Shown piece by piece: positions 49,740-58,599 of a DNA stretch of 64,000 bases (the stretch's first letter is position 1; the number at the start of each line of letters is the position of its first letter). A program made the translations under genes and the position numbers. The notes beneath the pieces are model-generated. The model was not told where the DNA came from and did no database searches. It was given only the letters and a program-made list of their open reading frames with translations. Origin of the DNA: VFJQ01 sp044226525 (GTDB lineage: Bacteria > Verrucomicrobiota > Verrucomicrobiia > Chthoniobacterales > Chthoniobacteraceae); assembly GCA_044226525.1 (NCBI GenBank), contig JBGAGV010000019.1, positions 112,338 to 176,337 on the forward strand. Reading direction: 5' to 3'.

Positions 49740-52406
49740 TCATCCCACCAGACTCCGCGCGTAGCTGACGGTGTCGATATCTTCGAGGTGTTTGTCGCGG
49801 CGGATGGCCTTGATCCGGGGGAAGCGCATGGCGAGGCCGCTCTGGTGGCGGTTGCTGGGCTGGATGCTGTCGAAGGCGATTTCCAGCACGATCTCGGGGC
49901 GGACCTCGCGGTAACGGCCGCGTTGTGAAATCGTGCTGGCGGTGAAGTGTGCGGTGAGTTCCTCGATCTCGGCGTCGGTGAGGCCGGAATAGGCTTTGCC
50001 GATGGTAAGCAGTTCGCCGGTCTGGTCGTCGCGCACGGCGAAGGTGTAGTCGCTCAGCACGTGCGCGCGTTTGCCGTGACCTTGTTCGGCGGCGACGACC
50101 ACGACATCAAGCGTGGCCAGTTCCTTCTTCAATTTCAGCCACGCCAATCCGCGCCGGCCCGGCGTGTAAAGGCTCACAGCGCTTTTGACGATGAGCCCTT
50201 CGTTACCGCGGGTGCGCGCGGCGCGGAAAAGGTCGTCGAGTTCTTCCACGCTGGAAAAGGGGTAGCGCGGCGCGAATTCCATTCCCGTGGGCAGCGTGAG
50301 TGCTTCGAGTTTTTCACGCCGCGCTGCCAGAGGCGTGCGAAGCAGCGACTCTCCTTCAAGCCAGAGCAAATCGAAGGCGCGGAAAATCACCGGCACGTCG
50401 TTTGCACCGAGAAAAAGATCGTCCTCCGTTTTTCGGCCGAGCCGCTTTTGCAGATCGAAAAAAGTGAGCTTGCGGCCTTCAGCGAAGGCGAGGATTTCGC
50501 CGTCGAAAATCGCGCGGTGGGACAGGGCGCGCGCTGCGCGAGTCACGTCGGCAAATTGCTCCGCTACCGGGCGCAGATCCCGCGTGAAAATTTCGACGCG
50601 CCCATCCGCCGCGTGCACCTGCGCGCGGATGCCGTCGAATTTGTCTTCCGCCCACGCTCCCGCGGGCGCTTCCAGCACGCGGCCCCAGATCGCCGTCGCC
50701 GTGGGTTCCGGACTCGCCAGCATGACCTTCACCGGCCGGAAGACCTGCATGCCTGCGGTGTGCAAGGCCTGGCGGCGTGCCAGCAGCGCGACTTCGCCGA
50801 GGTCGCCCACGAGCATGTTCGCCTCGCGCACGTCGTCGCCCTCCACGGTGAACGCCGCGGCCAGCGCGTCCTCCACGAGGCTTTCCTTCAAACCCAGCCG
50901 CAGATCGCCGGTGAGAATCTTCACCACATAACTCGCCTCCAGCGCCGTGAGCCGCGCCAGCATTCCTTGCAGCAGCGCGCCTTTCTGGATCGGCCCGCGC
51001 GCCGCTGCCAGCGCGTCGAAAAACGAGCGCGATTCCCCGAGCGACCACGACTCCGGCTTCGTGCGCCCGAGCAGCGCTTCGAACGTCGTCTTGCCGGCAT
51101 CCGCGTAGCTGCGGGAAATCTCGCGCAGCCGCACCTCGCTCAATCCACCCGCCCCCATCAGCGCCCGCCGAATGATCGAGCCGCCCGTCTGCAACGTGCG
51201 CGAGTCGGACTGTGCGAACGGACGTCCCGTGAGATAGATCGCCGCCAGCGGCAGCGCGTTTTCATCGAGCGACTGCAGATAAGCCGCGAGCAACTCCACC
51301 TTGCGCAGCTTGCTCGTGGTTTTGCCGATCTCTTCCCCCAGGGCTGCGAATCGTGCGAACGAGTCCCCCGCCGCTTCCGGTTCCACGGTAGAGACCGGCA
51401 CCGCCTGCGAAACGAGTGCTCGCCGCGGGCCGGTGAGCGCGAGCTCGAACTGCTCTTCCGTCAGCGGCCACGCTTCCACGCCGCGTTCGCGCAGATCGCG
51501 CGCAAATTCCGCGGCGAAACCGTGCAGCGTCAGCACGCGTTTCGGTTGCACCAGCTCCACGTAGCGCACGAGGTCCGGGTAATCCGCGTGGTCGGTCAGC
51601 GGGAAAATCGCATCGCACTGGTAGCGATAGATCGCCCCCGGATCGAGCGCCCAGCCCGTGAGCGCCGCCACCCGCCGGCGTTTGATCTGCGTGACCATGC
51701 GCGTGCGGTTCGCACTCGGCGGGCACACCAGCACTTTCCCGGCAACGTCCGCCGCCACATACGGGAGGTAGCCCGTGGGAAACCCCGGGCGCAGCTTCCG
51801 GTAAATTTCGGTGAGCTTGTGCACCGCGCCGTGCAGCATCGGCGTGAGGTCCGCCGCGAGGAGTGCGCACAGGATCTCCTGCGATTTTCCGAGCGAATAA
51901 CCGAGCAGCACCGGCACCGCATCCTCCGCCAGCGCCTCGCGGCAAAACTCGACCATCCGCTCCACCGTCTCCGCCGTCGGCGGCATCGTGTAGCGCGGCA
52001 GACCGTAGGTCGTTTCCATGATGAGCGTGTCCGCATGGCGCCACTCCGTGGCCTCGGCACTGAGACCTGGCCGCAGCTTGAAATCGCCGGTGTAGAGCAG
52101 GCTCCCCGCGGCGCTCTCCACATAGCTCTGCGCGCTGCCGAAGATGTGTCCGGCCGGCAGCAGCGTCACGGCGCAATCGTTGAATTGCCGGGTTTCCCCG
52201 AACGCCATCACATGCTCGATCCGCTTGCCCCCGAGCCGCTCCCGCATCAGCGCCGCGGTGCCGTGGCTCACGATCACTTCGCGATGAGCCCCGAGGTGAT
52301 CGCTGTGCGCATGAGACACAAATGCAAATGGCTTCGGGTCGTGCGGGTCGAGCCACAGGCTGTGCTCCGGCAATTCCACCCCGCGCTGATATCGGACGCT
52401 GATCAT
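49740..52406 (-). CDS. Fused MBL-fold DNA exonuclease and ATP-dependent DNA ligase
   Basis: An 888-residue fusion. The N-terminus is a ligase-associated metallo-beta-lactamase/beta-CASP exonuclease with HAHSDH (32-37). The C-terminal part, from about 370, is an ATP-dependent ligase: adenylation motif K-F-D-G (Lys589), then DGEILAFAEG, EGLIVK and LKLKKE motifs. Homologous pieces usually are separate neighbouring genes in the LHR-ligase-exonuclease-phosphoesterase cluster. It should repair breaks by processing and sealing. No Lhr helicase or phosphoesterase gene is adjacent. Confidence 0.92.
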   Translation of the reverse strand: MISVRYQRGVELPEHSLWLDPHDPKPFAFVSHAHSDHLGAHREVIVSHGTAALMRERLGGKRIEHVMAFGETRQFNDCAVTLLPAGHIFGSAQSYVESAAGSLLYTGDFKLRPGLSAEATEWRHADTLIMETTYGLPRYTMPPTAETVERMVEFCREALAEDAVPVLLGYSLGKSQEILCALLAADLTPMLHGAVHKLTEIYRKLRPGFPTGYLPYVAADVAGKVLVCPPSANRTRMVTQIKRRRVAALTGWALDPGAIYRYQCDAIFPLTDHADYPDLVRYVELVQPKRVLTLHGFAAEFARDLRERGVEAWPLTEEQFELALTGPRRALVSQAVPVSTVEPEAAGDSFARFAALGEEIGKTTSKLRKVELLAAYLQSLDENALPLAAIYLTGRPFAQSDSRTLQTGGSIIRRALMGAGGLSEVRLREISRSYADAGKTTFEALLGRTKPESWSLGESRSFFDALAAARGPIQKGALLQGMLARLTALEASYVVKILTGDLRLGLKESLVEDALAAAFTVEGDDVREANMLVGDLGEVALLARRQALHTAGMQVFRPVKVMLASPEPTATAIWGRVLEAPAGAWAEDKFDGIRAQVHAADGRVEIFTRDLRPVAEQFADVTRAARALSHRAIFDGEILAFAEGRKLTFFDLQKRLGRKTEDDLFLGANDVPVIFRAFDLLWLEGESLLRTPLAARREKLEALTLPTGMEFAPRYPFSSVEELDDLFRAARTRGNEGLIVKSAVSLYTPGRRGLAWLKLKKELATLDVVVVAAEQGHGKRAHVLSDYTFAVRDDQTGELLTIGKAYSGLTDAEIEELTAHFTASTISQRGRYREVRPEIVLEIAFDSIQPSNRHQSGLAMRFPRIKAIRRDKHLEDIDTVSYARSLVG

Positions 52407-52587
52407 TGGAGGCAGCTAACCACGCTCTGCGGCGAGGTGCGCGGTCCGGAAAGCGGTCATGACGGGGAAACTCCCCATGACCCAGAGAGCCAAAGCTACA
52501 GAGATTCCCAGAGGGAAAAAGGATTCAGCGAAGGGTGCTCGCATTGGTTGACATCATTAAGCATCGGACACTACTCTGCACCCTCAT

Positions 52588-53109
52588 ATGAAACGCTCCA
52601 TTCTCGTGCTCACCACGCTGGCCCTTGCAGCGGCGGCGAGCCTCGCTGCGGAGCCGCCTCGCAAGATCGACAAGGCGAAGGCTTATCCGCTGGCGATCGA
52701 TGACACCGTTCAGTTCCGCAAGACGAAGACCTACCTTTACGATCCGCGTGAGCCCCGGCTCAACCCCCAGACCTACGACGAAATGGCCAGCTTTGAGCGG
52801 CTTCATATCGTTTTCGGTGCTGTCAACCAGCTCGACCGCCGCGCGCGCTTCGGCCACTACTACGACTTTTTCTGGCGCACCGGTCGCCCGGCGGATGTGA
52901 CCGTCCGGTTCGAGTATCGCCAGCAAAACCTCGGTTCCTACGTCCAGGCGAAGGAAGTCGAATACAAGGGCATCAAGGGCTCGCAAAAGACCTCGTTTAC
53001 GGTCATCGGCGATGACTACGAAGAAGAAGGCAAGGTGACCGCGTGGCGCGCGATCATCATCGAAAACGGTAAAATCGTCGCCCTGAACCAATCTTTTCTC
53101 TGGAATTGA
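52588..53109 (+). CDS. Secreted protein of unknown function
   Basis: A 173-residue protein with a signal peptide (1-20). The mature part is a beta-sandwich-like domain (DTVQFRKTKTYLYDPREPR, DVTVRFEYRQQNLGSYVQ). No family recognised. TTGACA at 52548-52553 with a poor -10 18 bases on would place the transcription start about four bases before the ATG. It is preceded by 181 bases without a gene. Confidence 0.78.
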   Translation: MKRSILVLTTLALAAAASLAAEPPRKIDKAKAYPLAIDDTVQFRKTKTYLYDPREPRLNPQTYDEMASFERLHIVFGAVNQLDRRARFGHYYDFFWRTGRPADVTVRFEYRQQNLGSYVQAKEVEYKGIKGSQKTSFTVIGDDYEEEGKVTAWRAIIIENGKIVALNQSFLWN

Positions 53110-53201
53110 TGACCTCGCTCGAGGGCAGCCGGAGTCGCGTCAACCCGCGATTTCAGTCAGTGGCACTCCCGAAAGCGGTGTTATACTAACCTAGAAGCGT
53201 C

Positions 53202-53702
53202 ATGAATACCACGCCCTGCATACTCGTCGGCACGGCCGAACGTGTGGTTTGGGTGCGAGTGGAGGGCAAGGGGTCCTTCCTGAATGCGACTGGCCTGAAG
53301 GAGTTCGCCAAGGAGATGACGAATCGCGGCTTTCGGGATTTTGTGGTCGATCTCGACCATTGTCCGCTCATGGACTCGACTTTCATGGGCACGCTCACCG
53401 GCATGGCTTTGCGCCTCCGTGAGCTGGGCACCGGCGAACTCCGCGTCGTTCATCTCAACACCCGCAACCGCGACCTGCTGACTAATCTCGGCTTGGATCA
53501 GCTCATGACCTTGGATGAATCCGGCCCCTCCGCTGTTCAACAGGCGCAGCAAGCCCTCCCTTCGGATCCGGCTGACAAACAGTCCCGGGCCGAGACCATG
53601 CTCGAAGCGCACGAAGACCTCGTTCACGCCAACCCGGAGAACCAGGCGAAGTTCAAGGATGTGCTCGAATACCTGCGCAACGATCTGAGGGTGATGCCGT
53701 AG
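53202..53702 (+). CDS. STAS-domain anti-sigma-antagonist-like protein
   Basis: A 166-residue protein with an N-terminal STAS domain (about 8-105); the loop PLMDSTFMG carries the Ser that would be phosphorylated by an RsbW-type kinase. A 60-residue helical, polar tail follows. Unlike the MlaB-like STAS at 1.9 kb, it is not near a lipid transporter, so partner-switching control of a sigma factor is the better guess. An extended -10-like TATACT lies at 53182-53187. Confidence 0.85.
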   Translation: MNTTPCILVGTAERVVWVRVEGKGSFLNATGLKEFAKEMTNRGFRDFVVDLDHCPLMDSTFMGTLTGMALRLRELGTGELRVVHLNTRNRDLLTNLGLDQLMTLDESGPSAVQQAQQALPSDPADKQSRAETMLEAHEDLVHANPENQAKFKDVLEYLRNDLRVMP

Positions 53703-53706
53703 GGGT

Positions 53707-53779
53707 GATCCGCAGATTGCGCAGATTTGCGCTGATTAACCGCACGGCTCATCACGTTAATCTGCGTCATCTGCGGATC
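53707..53779. repeat. Inverted ATCTGCG-type repeat
   Basis: Left arm GATCCGCAGATTGCGCAGATT with an extra unit (to about 53740) is complementary to GTTAATCTGCGTCATCTGCGGATC (53756-53779). Units match those at 19704-19735. It lies between the STAS gene and the convergent yajQ gene. Confidence 0.8.
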
Positions 53780-53803
53780 TTGCGTCCGCGTTCCCGCGAA
53801 TTG

Positions 53804-54295
53804 TCAGTCCCGGAAATTCCCGAACGCGAGCCCCACGCCGAAGTCCTTGCTGCGGCAGAAAGCGATGACTTCCTGCAGGTCGTCTTTCTTTTTCCCGGTC
53901 ACGCGGATTTTCCGGTCCTCGAGCGCGCTCTGCACTTTCAAATCCTGCGCCTTGATGGCCTTGACGATCTCCTTGGCTTTGTCGCCATCGAGGCCCTGCT
54001 TCACGATGAAATCCTGCGTGGCGTGGCCGAGCGGAGAGATGGCCGGGTCTTTGCGCTCCACGTTGCGAAGGTCGATGTTTCGCTTCGCGAGTTTGCCGAG
54101 CACGATGTCGCTCAGGCTCTTCAGCCGCGAGGCGTCCTCCGCTTTCATCTCGATCTTCGAGTCCTTCGCGTTCAGCTCGATGGTCGCGTTCGAGCCTTTG
54201 AAATCGAACCGCTGCGCGAGTTCCTTGCGCGCCTGGTTGATGGCGTTGTCGATCTCTTGCTTATCGACCTCGGAAACTATGTCGAAGGAAGGCAT
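53804..54295 (-). CDS. yajQ: YajQ-family nucleotide/c-di-GMP-binding protein
   Basis: A 163-residue YajQ protein with two ferredoxin-like domains: PSFDIVSEVDKQEIDNAINQ, QRFDFKGSNATIEL and VKAIKAQDLKVQSALEDRK. Some family members bind cyclic di-GMP and act on transcription; others bind tRNA. No GGDEF/EAL gene is nearby. Single gene, with convergent STAS gene and repeat. Confidence 0.95.
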   Translation of the reverse strand: MPSFDIVSEVDKQEIDNAINQARKELAQRFDFKGSNATIELNAKDSKIEMKAEDASRLKSLSDIVLGKLAKRNIDLRNVERKDPAISPLGHATQDFIVKQGLDGDKAKEIVKAIKAQDLKVQSALEDRKIRVTGKKKDDLQEVIAFCRSKDFGVGLAFGNFRD

Positions 54296-54305
54296 GGCGA
54301 GTGAA

Positions 54306-54349
54306 TGGACTGATGCACTGATGGACTAGTGGACTCGTGGACGGATGGG
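54306..54349. repeat. 8-bp-period TGGACTNN tandem repeat
   Basis: Five units in a row with an 8-bp period: TGGACTGA, TGCACTGA, TGGACTAG, TGGACTCG, TGGACGGA, then TGGG. It lies between the yajQ start and the lolC-type stop. It belongs to the short-period tracts of this window. Confidence 0.88.
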
Positions 54350-54393
54350 AAGCCCCCGCTGCAAGCTCTCATCAGTTCATTCGTCGCTTTCTG

Positions 54394-55680
54394 TTAGTCG
54401 TGCCGCAGTGCTTTCACCGGATCTTGCATCGCCGCGGCCAGCGCCGGCACAAGCGCGGCGACGGAACTGATCACAAACGCGCACACACAAATGAGCGCGA
54501 CGTCCTGCGGCACCACTTCCGCAGGGATCTGGCTGAACTGATAAATGCTCGGCGGGAACAGCTCGATGCCCATCACGTTGGCGAGGAATTCCTTGAACGG
54601 ATTCCGCAGCGCCACCGTCGCGAGGCCGATCCCGAGCCCGAGGCTGATGCCGAGTGCGCCGACGATCATGCCTTGAATGAGAAAGATGACCACGATCTGG
54701 AGGGGCCGTGCACCGAGGGCCTTTAACACGCCGATCTCGCGCGTCTTCTGCACGGTCACGGTGATGAGCGTGCTCATGATTCCGAGGCTCGCGACGATCA
54801 CGATAAAGAACAGGATGATGAACATCGTGTTCCGCTCGATGCGGATGGCGTCGAAGAGCTGTTTGTTGAGATCGATCCACGAAAAGATGCCCGTGCCCGG
54901 TGGCAGGTGCGGCTCGATGCCGCGCACGATGGGATCAAGCCCGTAGGGATCGACCGTGCGCACTGACAGGCCGTGAATATCGTCCCCGAGCCCGTAGAGT
55001 TCCTGCGCGATGTGCAGCGGCGTGATGACGTATTCCGCGTCGTAGGTATAGCGGCCGCTGGAAAACAGGCCTACCACTTCGAGTTCCGCCGGCAGCACCA
55101 CTTCCTTGAGTTGATCGAGCGAACCCTTGTCGTTGGGATCTTTCCGGACCTTGTCGATCAGGCCGAGGATGTCGCCGATGTTGCGCGGGGCGTAGATGGT
55201 GATGGTGTCGCCCACCCGCGCGCCGAGGCTATCGGCGAGGTCCAGACCGATGATGCACTGGTCGCTGCGCAGCACGTGGGTGCCTGCTTTCATCATCGAG
55301 CGCAGGTCGGCGATTTTCAGTTCGCGATCCATTTCCACGCCGCGAATTTTCGGCGTGAGCACGCGACCGTTGAACTCCGCGATGACCGGTCCCTGCACAA
55401 ACGGCGCCGTGGCCACGACGCCCGGGAGTTTCTGCACTTCGTCGTCGAGCGTGCGCCATTCCTTGAGGAGCTGATTATTCGTGAGCAACAGATGCGCATC
55501 GAAGCCGAGCACCTTGCGCTGAAGTTCGCGGTCGAACCCACTCATCACCGCGATGACCACCACGAGCGCCCACACGCCCACCAGCACCCCGAGCACCGAG
55601 AGCACGCTGATGATCGACACCGACACGCGCACCGGCTTGAGGTAACGCAGCGCGAGGAAAAGGGTGAAAGGAAGCTTCAA
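54394..55680 (-). CDS. LolC/LolE-type lipoprotein-releasing ABC permease
   Basis: A 428-residue FtsX-like permease with four membrane helices: one near the N-terminus (about 21-47), a large periplasmic domain (50-280) and three more at the end (TTTTVQK..., ALGISLGLGIGLA, ISSVAALVPALAAA). It moves lipoproteins from the inner membrane to LolA for outer-membrane sorting. The start is TTG at 55680. Its ATPase (lolD) is not adjacent. The first two-thirds of the PIXX-type loop (GARPLQIVVIFLIQG) marks the coupling helix. Confidence 0.9.
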   Translation of the reverse strand: MKLPFTLFLALRYLKPVRVSVSIISVLSVLGVLVGVWALVVVIAVMSGFDRELQRKVLGFDAHLLLTNNQLLKEWRTLDDEVQKLPGVVATAPFVQGPVIAEFNGRVLTPKIRGVEMDRELKIADLRSMMKAGTHVLRSDQCIIGLDLADSLGARVGDTITIYAPRNIGDILGLIDKVRKDPNDKGSLDQLKEVVLPAELEVVGLFSSGRYTYDAEYVITPLHIAQELYGLGDDIHGLSVRTVDPYGLDPIVRGIEPHLPPGTGIFSWIDLNKQLFDAIRIERNTMFIILFFIVIVASLGIMSTLITVTVQKTREIGVLKALGARPLQIVVIFLIQGMIVGALGISLGLGIGLATVALRNPFKEFLANVMGIELFPPSIYQFSQIPAEVVPQDVALICVCAFVISSVAALVPALAAAMQDPVKALRHD

Positions 55681-55684
55681 CGCC

Positions 55685-55842
55685 GATTTTGGATTTTGGA
55701 TTTACGATCTAGGATTTGGCATCCGTGACGAACGGTCTCTCGACCAACGACGGCAGCCCCTCCGGCAAGGTCGGCCCGTCCGCTCCTCTAGCTTTCGTTG
55801 CGGATTGAATCCTAAAGCTGAAATCCTGACTCCTAAATCGCC
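55685..55842. repeat. GATTTTGG short-period repeat with a complementary arm
   Basis: About three units of GATTTTGG-like repeats (55685-55719) and an imperfectly complementary A/T-rich arm (about 55802-55842) flank about 80 bases in the gap between the pseudopilin stop and the lolC-type start. It could fold into a long hairpin. No open frame. Confidence 0.7.
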
Positions 55843-55844
55843 TT

Positions 55845-56387
55845 TCATTTCGCTCCCTTGGCGAAATCGTTGAAGGACAGCACCGTTCCATCCGGGAAGA
55901 CCATCAGCGCGCCGTTGCCGTGGCCGCCGTAGATTTCCATGAACCAAGGCTGGGTCGGCCATTTCCGCGGCGTAGCCGGACCATCGGAAAACTGGGTGGG
56001 CATGTAGTGAATCTGCTTCACCCGCGATTTCTTCTGTCCGCCTTGGGCTTCGAGATAGCTGGCCGATTGCATCTCGCGCAGGAGGGTGGGGCAATGCCAG
56101 GTCTTCTCGTTGATGCCGACCTTGCCGAGTTCCTTGATCCACCACTCGTCGTAGGCTTCGTCACCGAGCTTCATCGGGCACTGCGGCCAGCGGTCGTATT
56201 GCGACACGTAGGATGAAGCGCCCGCTGCCAGGTTGCGCAGGTTGGCGGTGCAGTTGGCCCGCTCCACTCGCGCGCGGATTTGTTCGCCCGCGCCGACGAT
56301 CAGCAACGCCAAGACCCCGATGATCACCACCACGGTAAGCACTTCGACCAGTGTAAAACCCGAACCGGAACCGCGGTTCCGCGACAT
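55845..56387 (-). CDS. Type II secretion/pilin-like pseudopilin
   Basis: A 180-residue pseudopilin. The prepilin cleavage and methylation motif is G-FTLVEVLTVVVIIGVLALL (cleavage before Phe at about residue 10, Glu5 of the mature protein), followed by a helical stalk (LRNLAAGASSYVSQYD). The C-terminal head (Asp/Gly-rich, ending FPDGTVLSFNDFAKG) resembles the DUF1559-related heads of Planctomycetota/Verrucomicrobiota. ATG at 56387 was chosen because it gives the usual short basic leader. Confidence 0.88.
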   Translation of the reverse strand: MSRNRGSGSGFTLVEVLTVVVIIGVLALLIVGAGEQIRARVERANCTANLRNLAAGASSYVSQYDRWPQCPMKLGDEAYDEWWIKELGKVGINEKTWHCPTLLREMQSASYLEAQGGQKKSRVKQIHYMPTQFSDGPATPRKWPTQPWFMEIYGGHGNGALMVFPDGTVLSFNDFAKGAK

Positions 56388-56448
56388 GAGCAATGGAGCC
56401 AAAGCGGTCGCTGAGCGCGCAGCGCGTGGGTGCGGGGCGCGTCGCGCG

Positions 56449-57174
56449 TTACGGGTTGGTTGGGACGAGCGGCGTCGTGCTCGTGAACGAGTTGATCGAT
56501 GTGAAGCCCGTCAGGGAGCTGCGGGAACCGCGGATCTCGAAAGGAGTCGTTGCCCGCAGCGTGGTGCTGTAAATGGTCGCGTCGGTCGTGGAGGAAACGA
56601 TCTGCGGATCGTTCGCGCCCACACCGTCGGCCGTGCCGCTGCCGGTCACGGTCACCGCATCGGCCACCGTCACGCCAGAGGTCACAGTCACCGGGTTGGC
56701 CGAGGTGGAGAGTTCACCCTTGCCTTCGAAAGTGATCTGAACCGGGAAGCCCTTCATTTCCGCCGTCCAAGCGCCTTCAGCGGTGCCGCGGGTGGTGAGC
56801 GTCTGCGTGGCCGTCTGCACGATCGCACTGGTGTTTGCCGTGCCTTCGCCGGGAAGCTGCGCGGCCCCGAGCAGGGAGCCCGCGATTCGCTGATTCGACG
56901 CGTCGGCGATTCCCTGGCACACGCCGTAGCTCATCACGCCCTCGTGGAAGACGGTGAAACGGCCATCGCTCTCGACCGTGTCGGATACCCCGAACTGGCA
57001 CATGCCGAGGAGATTTTTGCCCGTCATGATGCCCACATAGGTGCCCGCGGCACTGGCGCCGGGATTGTGGCCACCGTCGAAAGGTCCGCCCTGGAGCGCG
57101 AAAGCGGCAGGAGTCTGGAGCAGCATGGCGGCGAGCACGAGCGGCGCGAAGGCTTTGAGAATGCGGTTGTTCAC
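56449..57174 (-). CDS. Secreted beta-rich protein of unknown function
   Basis: A 241-residue protein with a strong signal peptide (about 1-26, TPAAFALQGG) and Ser/Thr/Gly-rich beta-strand repeats (NPVTVTSGVTVADAVTVTGSG). No catalytic motif or family was recognised. GTG at 57174 gives a clean signal peptide; a TTG start at 57243 would add 23 residues and overlap rdgB. Preceded on the same strand by rdgB with about 40 nt. Confidence 0.65.
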   Translation of the reverse strand: MNNRILKAFAPLVLAAMLLQTPAAFALQGGPFDGGHNPGASAAGTYVGIMTGKNLLGMCQFGVSDTVESDGRFTVFHEGVMSYGVCQGIADASNQRIAGSLLGAAQLPGEGTANTSAIVQTATQTLTTRGTAEGAWTAEMKGFPVQITFEGKGELSTSANPVTVTSGVTVADAVTVTGSGTADGVGANDPQIVSSTTDATIYSTTLRATTPFEIRGSRSSLTGFTSINSFTSTTPLVPTNP

Positions 57175-57214
57175 GGCTGGAGTGGCTGGGGTTGTTGGTT
57201 GGAAAGTTGGCGCT

Positions 57215-57817
57215 TTATCGCTGCGGAGCGCTTGGTGCGTCAACGATTTTTATCAGGAACTCGCGCACGGCGCTCAGCGCCCGGGCCCGGTGGCTGAGCC
57301 CGTTTTTGGTTTCGGCGGGTAATTCGCCAAACGTCTGGTCGAATCCCGCGGGCACAAAGAGAGGGTCGTAACCAAATCCGCCCACCCCCTGTTCGCTGCT
57401 CACGATGGCCCCTTCCACCGCCCCGCTGAAAGTCCCCAGCACCTTACCCACCCGAGCCAGCGCCATCACGCACCGGAAGCGAGCGGGGGAGGGGAAAGCA
57501 GTCACTTCGCGCAGCAGTCGGGCTCGATTGTCCGCATCCGTCGCCCCGGCCCCCGCGTAGCGTGCGGAAATCACGCCGGGCGCCCCGCCGAGCGCATCGA
57601 CCTCCAGCCCGCTGTCGTCGGCGAGGACGTAATCCGGAAAAAGCTGCGAAGCCGCCACCGCCTTGATGAGGGCGTTGTCCACGAATGTCGCCCCGGTTTC
57701 CTCCGGCGCCGGAATCTCCGGATGCGCCGTCAGGTCCTCGACCTCCCAGCCGTCGCCGAGAATGGCCCGGATTTCCCCGGTCTTATGAGCGTTTTTCGTA
57801 GCGATGAGCAGGCGCAT
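57215..57817 (-). CDS. rdgB: dITP/XTP pyrophosphatase (RdgB/HAM1)
   Basis: A 200-residue house-cleaning enzyme that hydrolyses non-canonical purine nucleoside triphosphates. N-terminal TKNAHKTGEI (substrate loop), DDSGLEVDALGGAPGVISARYAG (catalytic Asp-Asp plus SGLEV) and a late GFGYDPLFVP motif with FGELPAETKNGLSHR are all present. ATG at 57817. It is usual for growth in all bacteria; no operon inferred. Confidence 0.96.
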   Translation of the reverse strand: MRLLIATKNAHKTGEIRAILGDGWEVEDLTAHPEIPAPEETGATFVDNALIKAVAASQLFPDYVLADDSGLEVDALGGAPGVISARYAGAGATDADNRARLLREVTAFPSPARFRCVMALARVGKVLGTFSGAVEGAIVSSEQGVGGFGYDPLFVPAGFDQTFGELPAETKNGLSHRARALSAVREFLIKIVDAPSAPQR

Positions 57818-57918
57818 GAAAAGAGGGTTCTAGTCTGCTGGCGCCCCCGAGTGTCCACACAAAACGAGATCGGAGCCAAGGAACGAGAGCCAAGTCGCGG
57901 TGGTGGCGATACCTGCCA

Positions 57919-58494
57919 CTAATTATCAAACTCGTCCTTTTTGTCGCCCTTGGCGTCTTTGACGAGTGCTTCCACATAAGCCGGGTCGCGGAAGAGGTCG
58001 GCCAGCGGCACGGGCGATGAGCGAATGGCCAGAGTGGTGTTGTCGTCCGTGACCACCCGCACCACCCAGCCGTCGGGCTTCACGCCGGAGCTGTAGCGAG
58101 TGCCATAGTAGGACGAGCGGATTTCCAGGCTGCGCACCGGCTGCGACACCAGCTTGAACTTCTGCGACGGCCCATTGACCACCGAGATGTTTTGCTCCCC
58201 GCGGCTGATGAGCACCCGCTGCCCGCCCGAAGTTCGCTTGCCGAGAAAGAACCACTGGAGCTTCGTTTTCAGCGGTGTGGCCGAAAACGTGCCGACGTCC
58301 GCTTCGAGTTGCGTGGTGCGGAAGTAATCGCTCCAGTAACTCCCGTAGCCGTCCCAGTAATAATACGTCGGCCCCGAGCTGCCCTTTTTCGCCGTGCCGG
58401 TATTCCGCACCTCGAGCCGCACGGAGGCCTTCTGCTGCGCGACCGCAAAGCCGGCGGAAAACCACAACACAGCGAGGACCAAGAGCAATCTCAT
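57919..58494 (-). CDS. Secreted protein of unknown function
   Basis: A 191-residue protein with a signal peptide (1-20, FAVAQ). The mature part is rich in Tyr/Gly and strands (GPTYYYWDGYGSYWSDYFRT, RSSYYGTRYSSG), with a charged tail. No family. The ATG at 58494 is well inside a longer frame whose upstream part has no signal-like composition. Divergent from leuS. Confidence 0.75.
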   Translation of the reverse strand: MRLLLVLAVLWFSAGFAVAQQKASVRLEVRNTGTAKKGSSGPTYYYWDGYGSYWSDYFRTTQLEADVGTFSATPLKTKLQWFFLGKRTSGGQRVLISRGEQNISVVNGPSQKFKLVSQPVRSLEIRSSYYGTRYSSGVKPDGWVVRVVTDDNTTLAIRSSPVPLADLFRDPAYVEALVKDAKGDKKDEFDN

Positions 58495-58599
58495 GGGTCC
58501 CGTGTAGGGAGCGCTCGCGGGGCATGCAAGTCTTCCTCCGGATTTGCCCTTCCGCATGGCGGGGATTGCTGCTTCTTTTCCAGCCCATTTTTTCCGACC

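Noticed and set aside
49947..52703. 918-codon open frame on the plus strand opposite the exonuclease-ligase
   Set aside because: High-GC third positions open antisense frames; its translation is Arg/His/Gln-rich without any motif, while the minus frame has full ligase and MBL motifs.
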